Shown: piece after piece, positions 17,487-27,371 of the stretch
Layout: each line of letters starts with the position of its first letter
Position numbering within the stretch: the stretch's first letter is position 1
Assembly (NCBI RefSeq): GCF_001027925.1
Contig: NZ_LECT01000036.1
Location: 16,549 to 80,548, forward strand
DNA: 64,000 nucleotides
Direction: 5' to 3'
DNA from: Rhodopirellula islandica
GTDB lineage: Bacteria > Planctomycetota > Planctomycetia > Pirellulales > Pirellulaceae
The notes under the pieces: generated by a model
What the model was told of the DNA's origin: nothing
Seen by the model: only the letters and a program-made list of their open reading frames with translations
Databases searched by the model: none
Program-made: the position numbers and the translations under genes

Positions 17487-18806
17487 ATGCATTCTGCCCC
17501 ACCACCATCCGATTCCCCATCGGCGACTGGCCTTTATTCAGGCCCGTCTTCGGCATGCACATGGGAACAATCCGCCGAACCGGTGGCCCTCGCGGTGAGA
17601 ACTTCCGCTGACGTCCGCCATTTGGCTCGCGCTGTCCGCAAGGGACGCAATGTGTCCCCGATCGTGGCCGCGTCAGAGGAGCCCGGCCAAGACCCCAGTG
17701 GGTCTGGTGCCGGTGAGTCTTCCTCGTCGCTGAAGCCACATCGCCGGATTCTGGAACTCGACGCGCTGCGTGCGATGGCCGCGATCAATTTGGTGCTGTT
17801 CCACTTCACGCACGTTTACGCGGTCAAGTTTGGCTTCTCCAGTCCGCTGGGCGGGGAGTGGCCCTACGGTGCCTACGGCGTCGAGCTGTTCTTCATCCTC
17901 AGCGGTTTCGTCAACAGCATGTCGCTGATGCGTCGTGGAAAGCCCACCGACTTCGTGGCCGCTCGACTGATTCGAATCGTGCCGCTGTTCCTGATGGTGA
18001 TTTTCGCGAACCTTTGGATCGTGACGTTTGCCCCGTTGAATGGGCAGCCGATTTCGACGCAGCAGTTCCTGGCGAATTTGACCTTGATGCCGCGAGTCTT
18101 CGGCTACGAGTGCATCGATCCCGTGATGTGGACCTTGCAAGTCGAGATGATGTTCTACTTCGTCTTGGTGACGCTGTTCTGCAAAGGCTACTTGCAACGC
18201 TACTTCGTCGGTTGGGGATCGTTGCTCGCCGCTTCATTGGTGCTGTGTCCCGCGTTGGATGCAGCTCAGGCCAGCTATGGTGACACGTCCATGTTCGCTG
18301 CTCTGACAGCGGTCAGGCATCTGCTGGTGCTCGACTTCGCGCCGCTGTTTGCGATCGGGTTCTTGCTGTACATGATCAAGACCGGTGTCGGGGCGAAGTG
18401 GCAGAACTTGCTGGGCATCGTCGTTGCCGCGGGAGTCTTCCACAGCATCGATCACGGCAAGCACAACCCGGCTGCGACGGCCCTGATCATCGGCTTGGTC
18501 ACGATGGCCGCCTACGGAAAAATTCCCGTCTTGCGGCTGAAACCTTTCGTGGCCATCAGTTCGATCTCGTACGCGTTGTACCTGTGTCACAACAATCTGG
18601 GCTGCACGTTGCTGCATGCCTTTGATCAAGCCGGCCTGCCACCGATCGTGTGTTTGGCGATCGTGATCGGGTTCTCATTCGCTTTGGCCTGGATGGTGAC
18701 CGTTTGGATCGAGCAACCGATCACGAAGGCACTGCGTCGCTTGTACGCCAATGTGTCCGTGCGACTACGTCGGCCATCATCCGTCACCGAACCAGCCATC
18801 AGCTGA
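17487..18806 (+). CDS. Acyltransferase-3 family (OafA/YrhL-like) membrane protein
   Basis: A 439-residue polytopic membrane protein. After a ~85-residue hydrophilic leader comes the family start RRILELDALRAMAAINLVLFHF, where R/D and the histidine are the conserved catalytic region. YGVELFFILSGFVNS and RLIRIVPLFLMV follow. About ten hydrophobic segments fill the remainder. Such enzymes transfer acetyl or other acyl groups to extracytoplasmic sugars or lipids. The long leader is unusual; a later start (no clear ribosome site seen) is possible. The gene is convergent with leuS, and a strong inverted repeat lies between the two. Confidence 0.88.
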   Translation: MHSAPPPSDSPSATGLYSGPSSACTWEQSAEPVALAVRTSADVRHLARAVRKGRNVSPIVAASEEPGQDPSGSGAGESSSSLKPHRRILELDALRAMAAINLVLFHFTHVYAVKFGFSSPLGGEWPYGAYGVELFFILSGFVNSMSLMRRGKPTDFVAARLIRIVPLFLMVIFANLWIVTFAPLNGQPISTQQFLANLTLMPRVFGYECIDPVMWTLQVEMMFYFVLVTLFCKGYLQRYFVGWGSLLAASLVLCPALDAAQASYGDTSMFAALTAVRHLLVLDFAPLFAIGFLLYMIKTGVGAKWQNLLGIVVAAGVFHSIDHGKHNPAATALIIGLVTMAAYGKIPVLRLKPFVAISSISYALYLCHNNLGCTLLHAFDQAGLPPIVCLAIVIGFSFALAWMVTVWIEQPITKALRRLYANVSVRLRRPSSVTEPAIS

Positions 18807-18864
18807 TTCGTCGTCGCCCACAATCATGTCGCCCATCGACTCCGCTCGATGGAACCGGTAACGC

Positions 18865-18926
18865 GTAGCCGGATTCGCCAGAATTCGGACACGAACACGA
18901 ACCGAATTCTTGGCGAATCCGGCTAC
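18865..18926. terminator. Long inverted repeat between convergent genes, candidate bidirectional terminator
   Basis: Arms at 18865-18888 and 18902-18926 are reverse complements over 24 bases except for one inserted T, with a 13-base loop. The arms begin gtagccggattcgcc and end ggcgaatccggctac. It lies between the stop codons of the acyltransferase and leuS genes. The sequence may be a member of a dispersed palindrome family and may double as a transcription stop. Confidence 0.6.
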
Positions 18927-18950
18927 CTTGGCCTACGTTCGCTCACCGGG

Positions 18951-21803
18951 TCACTTGACGACCAGGTTCACCATTCGGCCGGGGACCGCGATCGTCTTGA
19001 CGACCTTTTTATCGCCGATCGCGTTTTGAACCGCGGGGTCTGCCAGCGCTGCTTCGCCCATTTCATTGGGCTTGGCATCGGGTGACAACGAGATCTTCGC
19101 TTTCAGCTTGCCATTGATCTGAACCGGGATCTCGATGCTGGACTGGACCAACGCGGCTTCGTCCCATTGCGGCCATGGCTGCAACGAAATCGATTCGTTG
19201 TGACCCAGGTGCTTCCACAGTTCTTCGCACAAGTGAGGTGCGTAAGGCGCCAGCAAGATCAGGAACGATTCCATCGCTTCGCGTGGTCGTGTTTCGCAGC
19301 GGGTGAAGTGATTGGTGAATTCCATCATCTTCGCAATTGCGGTGTTGAAGCTCATCGCTTCGTTGTCTTCGGTGACCTTCTTAATCGTTTGGTGCAGCAC
19401 GCGAAGTTGTTCTTCATCGCAGGGCGTGTCCACCACCGCGGCGGAAACCTGCAGCTCGTCTTCAGGTTCGTCGATGATCATCCGCCAGACGCGATCGAGG
19501 AAGCTGCGAACGCCGCCGACGCCGTTCATCGCCCAAGGCTTGGTTGCTTCCAACGGGCCCATGAACATCTCGTACAAACGCAGCGAGTCCGCTCCATAAT
19601 CGCGAACGACCGAGTCGGGGTTGACCACGTTGCCGCGGCTTTTGCTCATCTTGAACGCGCGGCTATCGACCTTGATCGAGGCGTCCGACGCCAAGACAAA
19701 GCCTTCGCCTTTCTTGATGACTTCTTCTTCGGTCAACGAAACGATCTCGACCTGTTCGCCAGTGGCTTTGCTGACACGGTTGCCCTCGGCGTCTTTTTTG
19801 ACGTCTTTGGTGGAGACGTGTTTGCCGGACGGATCCACGAAGCTGGTGAATTCCACTTCGCCCAGAATCATGCCTTGGTTGACCAGCTTGCCAAACGGTT
19901 CGGGGCAAGACACATGCCCGCGATCGAACAGGACCTTGTGCCAGAACCGTGAGTACAACAAGTGCAGCACAGCGTGTTCCGCACCGCCGACATACAAGTC
20001 GACTGGCATCCAGTCCTTTTCCTTTTGTGGATCGATCAGCGCGTCGCTGTTCTTGGGGTCGATGTACCGCAGGTAGTACCAGCATGAACCGGCCCACTGA
20101 GGCATCGTGTTGGTTTCGCGGCGATAGCGTTTGCCGTCGAGCTCCACGATCAACCAATCGTCGTCGGCTTTCGCCAGCGGTGGCTCAGGGCGACCGTGCG
20201 GTTTGAAGTCAGCCAGTTCTGGCAACGTCACCGGCAATTGATCATCGGGTACCAAGCGACGCACGCCGGTCGCATTGCCTTCCGAGTCGATCTCGTGCAG
20301 GACCGGGAACGGCTCGCCCCAGAAACGTTGTCGGCTGAACAACCAATCCCGCAACTTGTAATTGACGGCTTCGCAGGCCAAGCCTTGTTGGGCCAATTCC
20401 GCGGTCAAAGCGGCTTTGACTTCCGCGGTCGTCTTGCCATCGTACTCGCCGCTGTTGATCGCGACGCCTTCTGCGGCGAAGCAAGCTTTGCCAGCCAAGA
20501 TTTCTTCGCGTTGTTTGTGGTCCGCAGGAGGATCCACCACGGGGATCACAGGCAAGTCAAACGCCACGGCGAATTCAAAATCTCGTTCGTCGTGAGCGGG
20601 AACGGCCATGATCGCGCCGGTTCCATAACCCGCCAAAACATAATCCGCGACCCAAATCGGGATGCTGCGTCCGTCCGCTGGGTTGATCGCGTGCGAACCC
20701 GTGAACACGCCTGTCTTGGCTCGATCGCCATCGGTTCGTTCGCGGTCACTTTTGAACGAAGCCTTTTCGCGATAGGCGTCGACCTCGGCCTTTTGTTCCG
20801 GTTTGACCAGCACATCGATCAGTGGGTGTTCCGGCGCGACGACCATGTAGGTCGCTCCGAACAAGGTGTCGGGACGCGTTGTGTAAACACGCAAGCAATC
20901 CTTGCCGGGGTCGGCTGGGAAGCCTTCCGATTCTCGAGCACGCTTGAACGCGACGAATGGTCCGGTGTCGTCCCCGACGGCGCCGCGTTGCAAGTAGAAA
21001 TCGACTTCGCCACCGGTGCTGCGACCGATCCAGTCGGATTGCAATTTCTTGATGCCGGAGGGCCAATCCACGTTCGCCAATCCGTCCAACAATCGTTCCG
21101 CGTAATCGGTGATCCGCAACATCCATTGCCGCAGCGGGATCCGCTTGACCGGGTGCCCACCGACTTCGCTCTTGCCATCGACCACTTCTTCGTTGGCCAG
21201 CACCGTGCCCAGTTTCGGGCACCAGTTCACCAAGGCGTCGTCCAGGTAAGCCAAGCGGTTTGAGTCGCGATACTGCTCGATTGCCAATTTGCCTTCCGCG
21301 GTGACTTCCGCGGGGATCGGCAACTCCGCAATCGGGCGGCCTTTTTGTTGCTCGTGATCGAACCAAGTGTCGTACAACACGCCGAAGATCCACTGCGTCC
21401 AACGAAAGTACTCTTCGTCCGTCGTCGCCAAGACCCGATCCCAGTCGTAGCTGAAACCGAGCATCTTCAATTGACGAGTGAAGTTGTCGATGTTGCGTTG
21501 GGTTTGAACGCGAGGGTGTTCGCCCGTCTTGATCGCGTGCTCTTCCGCGGGCAATCCAAACGCATCGAATCCCATCGGGTGCAAAACCGCTTCCCCGCGA
21601 GCCCGAGCGAAACGCGAGACGATGTCGGTCGCCGTGTAACCTTCCGGGTGTCCAACGTGCAGCCCGTCGCCGCTGGGGTAGGGGAACATGTCCAGCACGT
21701 AGCGTTTCTTCTGGCCGACCTGATCGGGCGTGGCGAAAGTGTGGTGTTCGTCCCAGTAAGCTTGCCAGCGAGGTTCAATTTCGTTGGGGTTGTAGCGGAC
21801 CAT
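18951..21803 (-). CDS. leuS: Leucyl-tRNA synthetase
   Basis: A 950-residue class I aminoacyl-tRNA synthetase charging tRNA-Leu. The HIGH motif is HVGH at residues 49-52 within [14 protein letters not shown], and the KMSKS motif is at ~716-720 ([11 protein letters not shown]). The editing (CP1) domain between them includes [20 protein letters not shown] and [16 protein letters not shown], with the conserved Asp expected for hydrolysis of mischarged tRNA. The C-terminal anticodon-binding region ends with an [12 protein letters not shown] domain. Length is slightly above the usual ~860, mainly from insertions before KMSKS. The start ATG at 21803 gives the standard [15 protein letters not shown] beginning. 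Identity is certain. Confidence 0.98.
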   Translation of the reverse strand: MVRYNPNEIEPRWQAYWDEHHTFATPDQVGQKKRYVLDMFPYPSGDGLHVGHPEGYTATDIVSRFARARGEAVLHPMGFDAFGLPAEEHAIKTGEHPRVQTQRNIDNFTRQLKMLGFSYDWDRVLATTDEEYFRWTQWIFGVLYDTWFDHEQQKGRPIAELPIPAEVTAEGKLAIEQYRDSNRLAYLDDALVNWCPKLGTVLANEEVVDGKSEVGGHPVKRIPLRQWMLRITDYAERLLDGLANVDWPSGIKKLQSDWIGRSTGGEVDFYLQRGAVGDDTGPFVAFKRARESEGFPADPGKDCLRVYTTRPDTLFGATYMVVAPEHPLIDVLVKPEQKAEVDAYREKASFKSDRERTDGDRAKTGVFTGSHAINPADGRSIPIWVADYVLAGYGTGAIMAVPAHDERDFEFAVAFDLPVIPVVDPPADHKQREEILAGKACFAAEGVAINSGEYDGKTTAEVKAALTAELAQQGLACEAVNYKLRDWLFSRQRFWGEPFPVLHEIDSEGNATGVRRLVPDDQLPVTLPELADFKPHGRPEPPLAKADDDWLIVELDGKRYRRETNTMPQWAGSCWYYLRYIDPKNSDALIDPQKEKDWMPVDLYVGGAEHAVLHLLYSRFWHKVLFDRGHVSCPEPFGKLVNQGMILGEVEFTSFVDPSGKHVSTKDVKKDAEGNRVSKATGEQVEIVSLTEEEVIKKGEGFVLASDASIKVDSRAFKMSKSRGNVVNPDSVVRDYGADSLRLYEMFMGPLEATKPWAMNGVGGVRSFLDRVWRMIIDEPEDELQVSAAVVDTPCDEEQLRVLHQTIKKVTEDNEAMSFNTAIAKMMEFTNHFTRCETRPREAMESFLILLAPYAPHLCEELWKHLGHNESISLQPWPQWDEAALVQSSIEIPVQINGKLKAKISLSPDAKPNEMGEAALADPAVQNAIGDKKVVKTIAVPGRMVNLVVK

Positions 21804-21825
21804 GTCGTCTTAGCGATGCGGGGAA

Positions 21826-21850
21826 GGGCAGGGCAGAGCAGGGCAGGGCA
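21826..21850. repeat. Short tandem repeat (GGGCA)n
   Basis: Five consecutive five-base units (gggca, gggca, gagca, gggca, gggca) lie about 25 bases upstream of the leuS start, on the promoter side. They may be length-variable; no other role is visible. The remaining ~250 bases up to the next gene hold no credible ORF. Confidence 0.7.
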
Positions 21851-22105
21851 CTCGAGATGAAAAAAACGACCACCTTGCGTTGCAAACAGGTTCCCTCAGG
21901 GGGCGTTTTCGGGCAAGCGGTCTGGTGCGAGAGCTGCTCCGGCAAGTTCGCTTGCGTTGCCAAGTCGCTGCCGGATGGGCGTCGCAAAGCCTCCTTCATT
22001 CGGCCTGCGCAGACCGGAATCGCCACGACGGGACCCGTGACAAAGGCCGTCTGCGTCCGCACCCAAGTAGGCCGGATCAAGCCACTCCGGCAAGTCCGCT
22101 GCCTG

Positions 22106-23149
22106 CTAAGTGATGCCTAGCACGCGGACGACAACCAGCACGCCTGCCGCGACCACCAGGCTCACGGCCGCCGTTCGCCGCAGCCAGACTCCGGCGGGTT
22201 GGGTCACCGCGACCCATTCGGCCCGAAACGCCATTTCTGTCCAGTTGTCGCCCTTGTCTGGGGACTGCAACGCTTCCGCTTTCTGATCGCGGATGCCCAG
22301 CGAAGCCAGTTCCAGCCGGCGGACCGGCGAGGCGTCGAGCCAAGTCCAGCCCGAGATCGCGACCATGAGTGCCACGCCAATGGCCCATGCCCAGGCGCGA
22401 GTCGGCCACGAGATGGGCAGCGTGTTCACTTCGATGGTCTTGGCAAACATCGCGATCCGCTCCGCGTTGGCTCGCTCGTACCCCGCCAGCCATTCGTTGG
22501 TGCGGGTTGTTTCGCTCTGCCAAAACGCAGCCCACTTGGACGCTTTGGAGGGAGGTTGGGAAGTCGAGTCGGAAGTCGAGTGGCTGGCCAATCGAAGCGG
22601 CGACTCGGAATCGCTTTCGTGCGAAGCGACTTGGTTTTGTTCGGCTTTCGCGTAGAAGGCCGCCACCTCACTCCGCCACCGCACCCATCCCACATTGGCG
22701 GATGCTTTGGGCTGTTGAGCGTCCAGCAGTCGCGTGCGGAACCCGTCCACGTTGTCGCCGGTGACAACGCGATGCGACCAGACGTTCGCGTTGGGACCTG
22801 TTTCAGAAGATCCAGCGCGAACCGGTTGCGGATAAGAAACCCGATGCCGGCTCGGCTGCGGCGGCCAGATCGCCATCACCAGCGTGAAACTGGCGATCGA
22901 CGTGATCGCGATGCCGACGAGCGGGTTGCGTGTTAGGATTCTCAATGCAGCGAACTTGCCAGACACGAAACGATGCCACTGAAAATGCGAGGGATCGGCG
23001 GTTCGAACGTGCTCGCAGAAATCTCGAGACCGTCCATCTTGATGATCGGCCGGTTCCACTTCGGTGATCCAGGAAACTTGAAACGATTGTGACAACCTTG
23101 CCTCCGTCAGGTCCCACCACTCCCCCCACCACCCGTTCTTTGCGGTCAC
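22106..23149 (-). CDS. Hypothetical membrane protein
   Basis: About 347 residues with three hydrophobic segments: LVGIAITSIASFTLVMAIW (near residue 80), AWAWAIGVALMVAISGW (near 248) and AAVSLVVAAGVLVVVRVL (at the C-terminus). A long hydrophilic, Ser-rich region between the first two probably lies outside the cytoplasm. I recognise no domain. The stated ATG at 23149 makes the first ~20 codons overlap the divergent trpF start by 61 bases, so one of the two genes may start later. A start further in would still keep the first membrane segment. Coding is supported by frame length and segment pattern only. Confidence 0.6.
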   Translation of the reverse strand: MTAKNGWWGEWWDLTEARLSQSFQVSWITEVEPADHQDGRSRDFCEHVRTADPSHFQWHRFVSGKFAALRILTRNPLVGIAITSIASFTLVMAIWPPQPSRHRVSYPQPVRAGSSETGPNANVWSHRVVTGDNVDGFRTRLLDAQQPKASANVGWVRWRSEVAAFYAKAEQNQVASHESDSESPLRLASHSTSDSTSQPPSKASKWAAFWQSETTRTNEWLAGYERANAERIAMFAKTIEVNTLPISWPTRAWAWAIGVALMVAISGWTWLDASPVRRLELASLGIRDQKAEALQSPDKGDNWTEMAFRAEWVAVTQPAGVWLRRTAAVSLVVAAGVLVVVRVLGIT

Positions 23150-23826
23150 CGTTCGCGATCAAAATCTGCGGCATGCGAAGCGTGCAGGACGTATGGGCCG
23201 TTGCCGATGCGGGAGCGGACGCGGTGGGGCTGAACTTTTACGGACCCAGCGTCCGATCGCTCAACCCCGATGCTGACGAAACATTCCAGATCAATGACGC
23301 GGCTCGCCAAGCGGGGTTGATTCAGGTCGGATTGTTCGTCAACCATGACTTGGCATTCATCCAGCGGGTGGTTGAATCGTTGCAGCTTGATTGGATCCAG
23401 TTGCATGGTGACGAGCCCGTGACACTGGCCGAGGAACTGATCCGCCGTGGCGGGCGAGTCCTGAGAGCGATCCGGTTGCCGCGCGGGAATCTCGAGCCCG
23501 GGCAGATTGATGCCGCGATCGGTCAATGGAATGACGCGGGTGTTTCACTGTTGCTCGACGCGGACGCGGGGGCCTCGTTCGGCGGAGGCGGCCAGTCGCT
23601 GGATTGGCCCAGCATTCGAGATTGGGCGGATCGCCGCGGCGAATCAGCGGCCGGGTGGGTGTTGGCTGGCGGCCTGAATCCCGAAAACGTGCCAGAAGCG
23701 ATTCGGATCAGTGGAGCGACCAGCGTCGACGTTGCCAGCGGCGTCGAGCAGCCCAAGGGGCAGAAAAACGCCGAGAAAATCCGCCAATTCGTCGCAGCCG
23801 TCCGGCGGGGTGAGGAAGCTCTGTGA
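23089..23826 (+). CDS. trpF: Phosphoribosylanthranilate isomerase
   Basis: A 245-residue (beta-alpha)8 barrel enzyme converting N-(5'-phosphoribosyl)anthranilate to the carboxyphenylamino-deoxyribulose phosphate in tryptophan biosynthesis. The first strand carries FAIKICGMRS, whose Cys is the expected general base. Later landmarks are VGLNFYGPS, VQLHGDE-like WIQLHGDEPV, LLLDADAGASFGGGGQ with the conserved Asp general acid, WVLAGGLNPENV and SVDVASGVEQPKGQK at the phosphate site. The start is a GTG at 23089; the homologous core begins near residue 24, so the true start cannot lie much further downstream. No other trp gene is adjacent. Confidence 0.95.
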   Translation: MTTLPPSGPTTPPTTRSLRSPFAIKICGMRSVQDVWAVADAGADAVGLNFYGPSVRSLNPDADETFQINDAARQAGLIQVGLFVNHDLAFIQRVVESLQLDWIQLHGDEPVTLAEELIRRGGRVLRAIRLPRGNLEPGQIDAAIGQWNDAGVSLLLDADAGASFGGGGQSLDWPSIRDWADRRGESAAGWVLAGGLNPENVPEAIRISGATSVDVASGVEQPKGQKNAEKIRQFVAAVRRGEEAL

Positions 23827-23844
23827 ATCCAGGCTGACTGGGCG

Positions 23845-23873
23845 TTGACGTCGGACGGATTTGTGCCAAACTT
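23845..23873 (+). promoter_or_regulatory. Possible promoter of the tRNA-Leu gene
   Basis: TTGACG at 23845 is a good -35 hexamer. Seventeen bases on lies AAACTT, a poor -10. The position, about 30 bases before the mature tRNA, suits a tRNA promoter. The weak -10 keeps this tentative. Confidence 0.3.
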
Positions 23874-23902
23874 TGCCACCCAGTCAAAGACCAACACAGC
23901 TC

Positions 23903-23987
<85 letters not shown>

Positions 23988-23994
23988 TCCAAAG

Positions 23995-24019
23995 AACCCC
24001 GTGATTCACGGGGTTTTTT
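23995..24019 (+). terminator. Rho-independent terminator after tRNA-Leu
   Basis: The stem aaccccgtg/cacggggtt with loop att is followed by a run of T residues, eight bases past the tRNA 3' end. Confidence 0.88.
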
Positions 24020-24429
24020 CATGCGCGGACGGGATTTCCCGTCGTCGGCATTCCCGACAGAATGGTCAGCAACGGGCCCTGATTCACCACGGTTGCCTGA
24101 ATCTCGTGCAACCAGTGGTGCAACCGTTCATGTGATGGTGCGGCCCGTTTGGGATTCTGACTCCGCAACGTCTTCCCCACCAAGCCAGGTGGTGCGAGGT
24201 GTCACGTCGGAATCGAGTCGAGGTGGCGTCCACCAACGTTTCCTGTTCGTCGAGCGTTGTCATCTATCTGTGGTCGACGGCCAGCGATTCAGAACCGGAC
24301 GCGATCGCATTTCGGCTGACGAGGTGGTTGGTCATCGTGTCGGCCGCGGGACGCTCGTCCCCGGTTTCGGTGCGTGGTTGGGGGAGGTGGTTGGCAGGCT
24401 CCGCTGTGCTGAATTGCGTCTGACCAAGA
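24020..24429. other. Intergenic, no gene seen
   Basis: About 410 bases between the tRNA terminator and the Na/Pi transporter stop. A 70-codon minus-strand frame and a plus-strand frame running out of the tRNA are present, but neither shows a domain, a start context or a compositional signal. Confidence 0.5.
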
Positions 24430-26112
24430 TCATCTTTCGTGAGCGATCGTTTCGGCAATGTTTCGGGCGTGGTCACGGACGCGGATGTAGGCGTTCAAGG
24501 CGGCCATGAACGCGACGCTGACCACGGGAGGAATTGTGCCCGCGGATAACTCTTCCAGGTGCTTGCGACGCAATGCCTTGACTTGATCTCGAATGCGTTT
24601 GCCGCTGGCATCGGTGCTGGTCAGAACGTTGGGGTTCGATGCGGTCAGGGCCTCGTGGATCTCACGGGTGTAGGCTTTCACGCTGCGATTGAGTGTTTCC
24701 AGGTCGGCCCGCTGCGAATCGGTGAAGCGAAAGCCGTCGCGTCTCAGTTTTCGGTCAAACTTGTCCAGATTGACGATGTAATCACTGATGGATTCGTATT
24801 CGTCGGCCAGTCGCAATTGCCGTCGCGCCTCTTCGGCCGTTGCGTGCGACACATTCCCTGAGAGCAGATTGGTGATGAACGCAGCGACCTCGTCTTGGAC
24901 AGAATCCAGCACGCGTTCGCGTTGCCGCAGGCGGTCGCCGAGTTGCTTGTTCGGTTTCTCGGCTTGCATCAACTCCAGGTGCCAATCGAGCATCTTCAGG
25001 CAGCCATCTCCCATCTTGAGAATCTCTTTGCGAGATTGCTCGATCGCTAGGAGAGGTGTTTCCAAAATACGGACGTCCAAATCGGTCAGGCGTGGTTTTT
25101 CTTTGTAAGACAACGACGGAATGACCCGTTCCAGGAAGCTGACGATCGGCTTCAAGAACGGCATGAACATCAAGGTGTTGCAAACGTTGAAAACGCTGTG
25201 AGTCGCCGCAATGGCTGCCACGGTGTTGGGGTAGGTTTTGTTCCCATCAACGATCACGGATTCCGCCACATCGACGCCGATGATGCCTTGGATCAGTTGG
25301 ATGTACCACTGGAAAATCAGCGTGATCCAAAACACACCAATCAGATTGAAAATCACATGGAAATACGCGGCTCGCTTTGCATTGGTGGTGGTCCCCAGGG
25401 AAGCCAAGAAAGCGGTGATCGTCGTCCCAAGGTTCTCGCCCAAGATCAACGCCGCGGCGGTGGGATACGAAATCACACCTTGGGTCGCCAGCGAAATCGT
25501 GATGCCGAGCGTTGCGGAAGAGGATTGGACCAACGTTGTGAGCACGCAGCCGACCAAGGCACACTTCAACACACCCACGTAAGTGTCTGCCTGGAAGCGG
25601 GCGAACCAGGCTTCGAAGTCGGGCATCTCTTTGATGATCGAACAAGCGTCCTTCATCACTTCGAGCCCAAAGAACACCATCCCGATGCCCATCACGACCA
25701 TCGCCCAATAACGCCAGCGATCACTGCGGGTGAACAGATAAACGAACGCGGCAAACCCCAGCAGCGGCAACCCGTACTTGCCAATCTTCAGAACCAAGAT
25801 CCAGCCTGTGATCGTCGTGCCGATGTTGGCTCCCATGATCACGCCGACCGCTTGCGACAGATTCATCACACCGCTGTTGACGAACCCCACGACCATCACG
25901 GTCGTGATTGAGCTGGATTGAACGATGCAGGTCACGATGACGCCGACCATCGTGGCGAAAACGCGGTGGTTGGTGACAGCGCCGACCAGGCGACGCAGGC
26001 TGTTCCCAGCGACGGCTTGCATCCCGTCGGACATGTGCTTCATGCCCAACAGAAAGATGCCGAGTCCGCCGGCCAGTTCAAAAATCATCTTGATCAGCGT
26101 GGATGAATCCAA
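24430..26112 (-). CDS. Na+/phosphate cotransporter (NptA/PNaS family) with PhoU-like C-terminus
   Basis: A 560-residue membrane transporter. Two inverted Na/Pi cotransporter repeats carry the signature QSSS motifs: VTCIVQSSSITTVMVVGF (~residue 65) and LTTLVQSSSATLGITISL (~residue 195), each followed by a GANIGTT or GENLGTT helix end. Around nine membrane segments occupy residues 8-325. The hydrophilic remainder (~340-560) is helical and PhoU-like, with EYESISDYIVNLDKFDRKL typical of that fold. The family couples phosphate import to the sodium gradient, which fits a marine organism. No pho genes are adjacent; phoD and phoX lie 8-10 kb away. Confidence 0.94.
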   Translation of the reverse strand: MDSSTLIKMIFELAGGLGIFLLGMKHMSDGMQAVAGNSLRRLVGAVTNHRVFATMVGVIVTCIVQSSSITTVMVVGFVNSGVMNLSQAVGVIMGANIGTTITGWILVLKIGKYGLPLLGFAAFVYLFTRSDRWRYWAMVVMGIGMVFFGLEVMKDACSIIKEMPDFEAWFARFQADTYVGVLKCALVGCVLTTLVQSSSATLGITISLATQGVISYPTAAALILGENLGTTITAFLASLGTTTNAKRAAYFHVIFNLIGVFWITLIFQWYIQLIQGIIGVDVAESVIVDGNKTYPNTVAAIAATHSVFNVCNTLMFMPFLKPIVSFLERVIPSLSYKEKPRLTDLDVRILETPLLAIEQSRKEILKMGDGCLKMLDWHLELMQAEKPNKQLGDRLRQRERVLDSVQDEVAAFITNLLSGNVSHATAEEARRQLRLADEYESISDYIVNLDKFDRKLRRDGFRFTDSQRADLETLNRSVKAYTREIHEALTASNPNVLTSTDASGKRIRDQVKALRRKHLEELSAGTIPPVVSVAFMAALNAYIRVRDHARNIAETIAHER

Positions 26113-26305
26113 GGGGGCCCGTCCCGAAACTTCGAAAGTGAATCGTTAAGATTGCATGAAGAGATCGCAATTCGGCGGGATTGTAACCTGACGGGCCTGC
26201 TTTCGGGGTGCAGCCGAAGGATTTTCACGGTGGGTGCGTGCGATCTGTCCCAGCGGGCCGGCACGCGGTCGCTGGGGGTGGGAGCCCGAGGGTGCGAGGG
26301 ACCAC

Positions 26306-27265
26306 CTAGCCGGCGAATTGTTGCTGCATGGTGTCGAGGAATTCTTGCAGTTGGTCGGCGGGGAGTTGGTTGATGCCCGCCGCGGCTTTGCGGCCGCCTC
26401 CGGTTGGGAATTGACGGACAAGTTCGTCGGCACCGGTCTTGGTGGTCAAGGGAGCGCGGACGCTGACCAGGTACTCGCCCGATGGCAGTTCGCTCAGCAA
26501 CGCGTGGGCTCGGTTGGGATTTTCGCGGGCGAGTTGGTTGCTGTAGACGCCGCTGACTCGGCGCGAAAAGGAATCGTTGGGGAACAAAAACGCCGCACAC
26601 GATTCGGTCGCCAGCTTGGGGGCGATCGAAGCGGCTCGCTGCATGTCACTGTCAAAACCGTCACGAAGGGTTTCAAACGTGGTGTCCGCCGCGATGAACT
26701 CAAACGGATCCGCATACGGTTGAACCTTGCGATACAACTCGTCGGGAGCGAAGTAGAGGTCGTCGAGCGTTCCCCCGTAGCCGTTGTAGTTGAGCAAGGT
26801 GCCGAGTTGTTCCAGTTCCCCGAGTTGCGAATCGCTGAGGTTCAGAGGTTCGGCGGCCGATTTGGCGGCGTCGTACAAGTTGTCACCGTACAGAGCGGTG
26901 ATCGCCCAGGGCAAGAATTGACCGTGGAGGAACTGATTGACCAGCAGTCCCGTGCACACATCACCGGCGGTGTCGATGTGTGTCGACAGCAGCGGCGACG
27001 CCGGAATGTCGCCCGCGAAATGGTGATCGAAGTAGGTGACGGGAACTTCGGCGGCCAAGATCCGTTGGAGTTCGTCGCGGTTCTTATCGAGCGAAATGTC
27101 GAGCACGGTCACGGAATCGCCCGAGCCCGCGAGGACTCGTTTGAGAAGGTTGATGTCTCGTTTGACGCCAGTCACGAGCGTGCTGTCTTTCGGTTCCGCC
27201 AGCCGCAATTGGTGCAGCGCGCAAATGCCATCCGCGTCGCCATTGAAAACGTCAAAGTGAGTCAC
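26306..27265 (-). CDS. DHH-family phosphoesterase
   Basis: About 319 residues with the DHH phosphoesterase metal motifs: DVFNGDADGICALHQL at the N-terminus (motif I, D-x-D), VLDISLDKN (motif II), YFDHHFAG (motif III, the DHH triad) and a later STHIDTAGDVCTG (motif IV). The C-terminal end, GGRKAAAGINQLP, fits a DHHA1-type substrate domain. Relatives hydrolyse nanoRNA, cyclic dinucleotides or other phosphodiesters, or act as RecJ-like nucleases; which applies is not clear. I prefer the GTG at 27265 (V-THFDVFNG), which has a purine-rich site upstream; another GTG at 27301 would add 12 residues. Confidence 0.87.
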   Translation of the reverse strand: MTHFDVFNGDADGICALHQLRLAEPKDSTLVTGVKRDINLLKRVLAGSGDSVTVLDISLDKNRDELQRILAAEVPVTYFDHHFAGDIPASPLLSTHIDTAGDVCTGLLVNQFLHGQFLPWAITALYGDNLYDAAKSAAEPLNLSDSQLGELEQLGTLLNYNGYGGTLDDLYFAPDELYRKVQPYADPFEFIAADTTFETLRDGFDSDMQRAASIAPKLATESCAAFLFPNDSFSRRVSGVYSNQLARENPNRAHALLSELPSGEYLVSVRAPLTTKTGADELVRQFPTGGGRKAAAGINQLPADQLQEFLDTMQQQFAG

Positions 27266-27371
27266 GTTGGTATCTCTGTGAGAGTGAAAGCTGGAGGGCA
27301 CGAGCAGTGGGGCTTGGATGTTCTGATTCTAGTTCCCCATTGCGAAAGCGAAACCGTGCCTGCAGAGTGGG

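Noticed and set aside
24264..24476. 70-codon minus-strand frame after the Na/Pi transporter
   Set aside because: It overlaps the transporter 3' end in another frame and shows no domain or start context.
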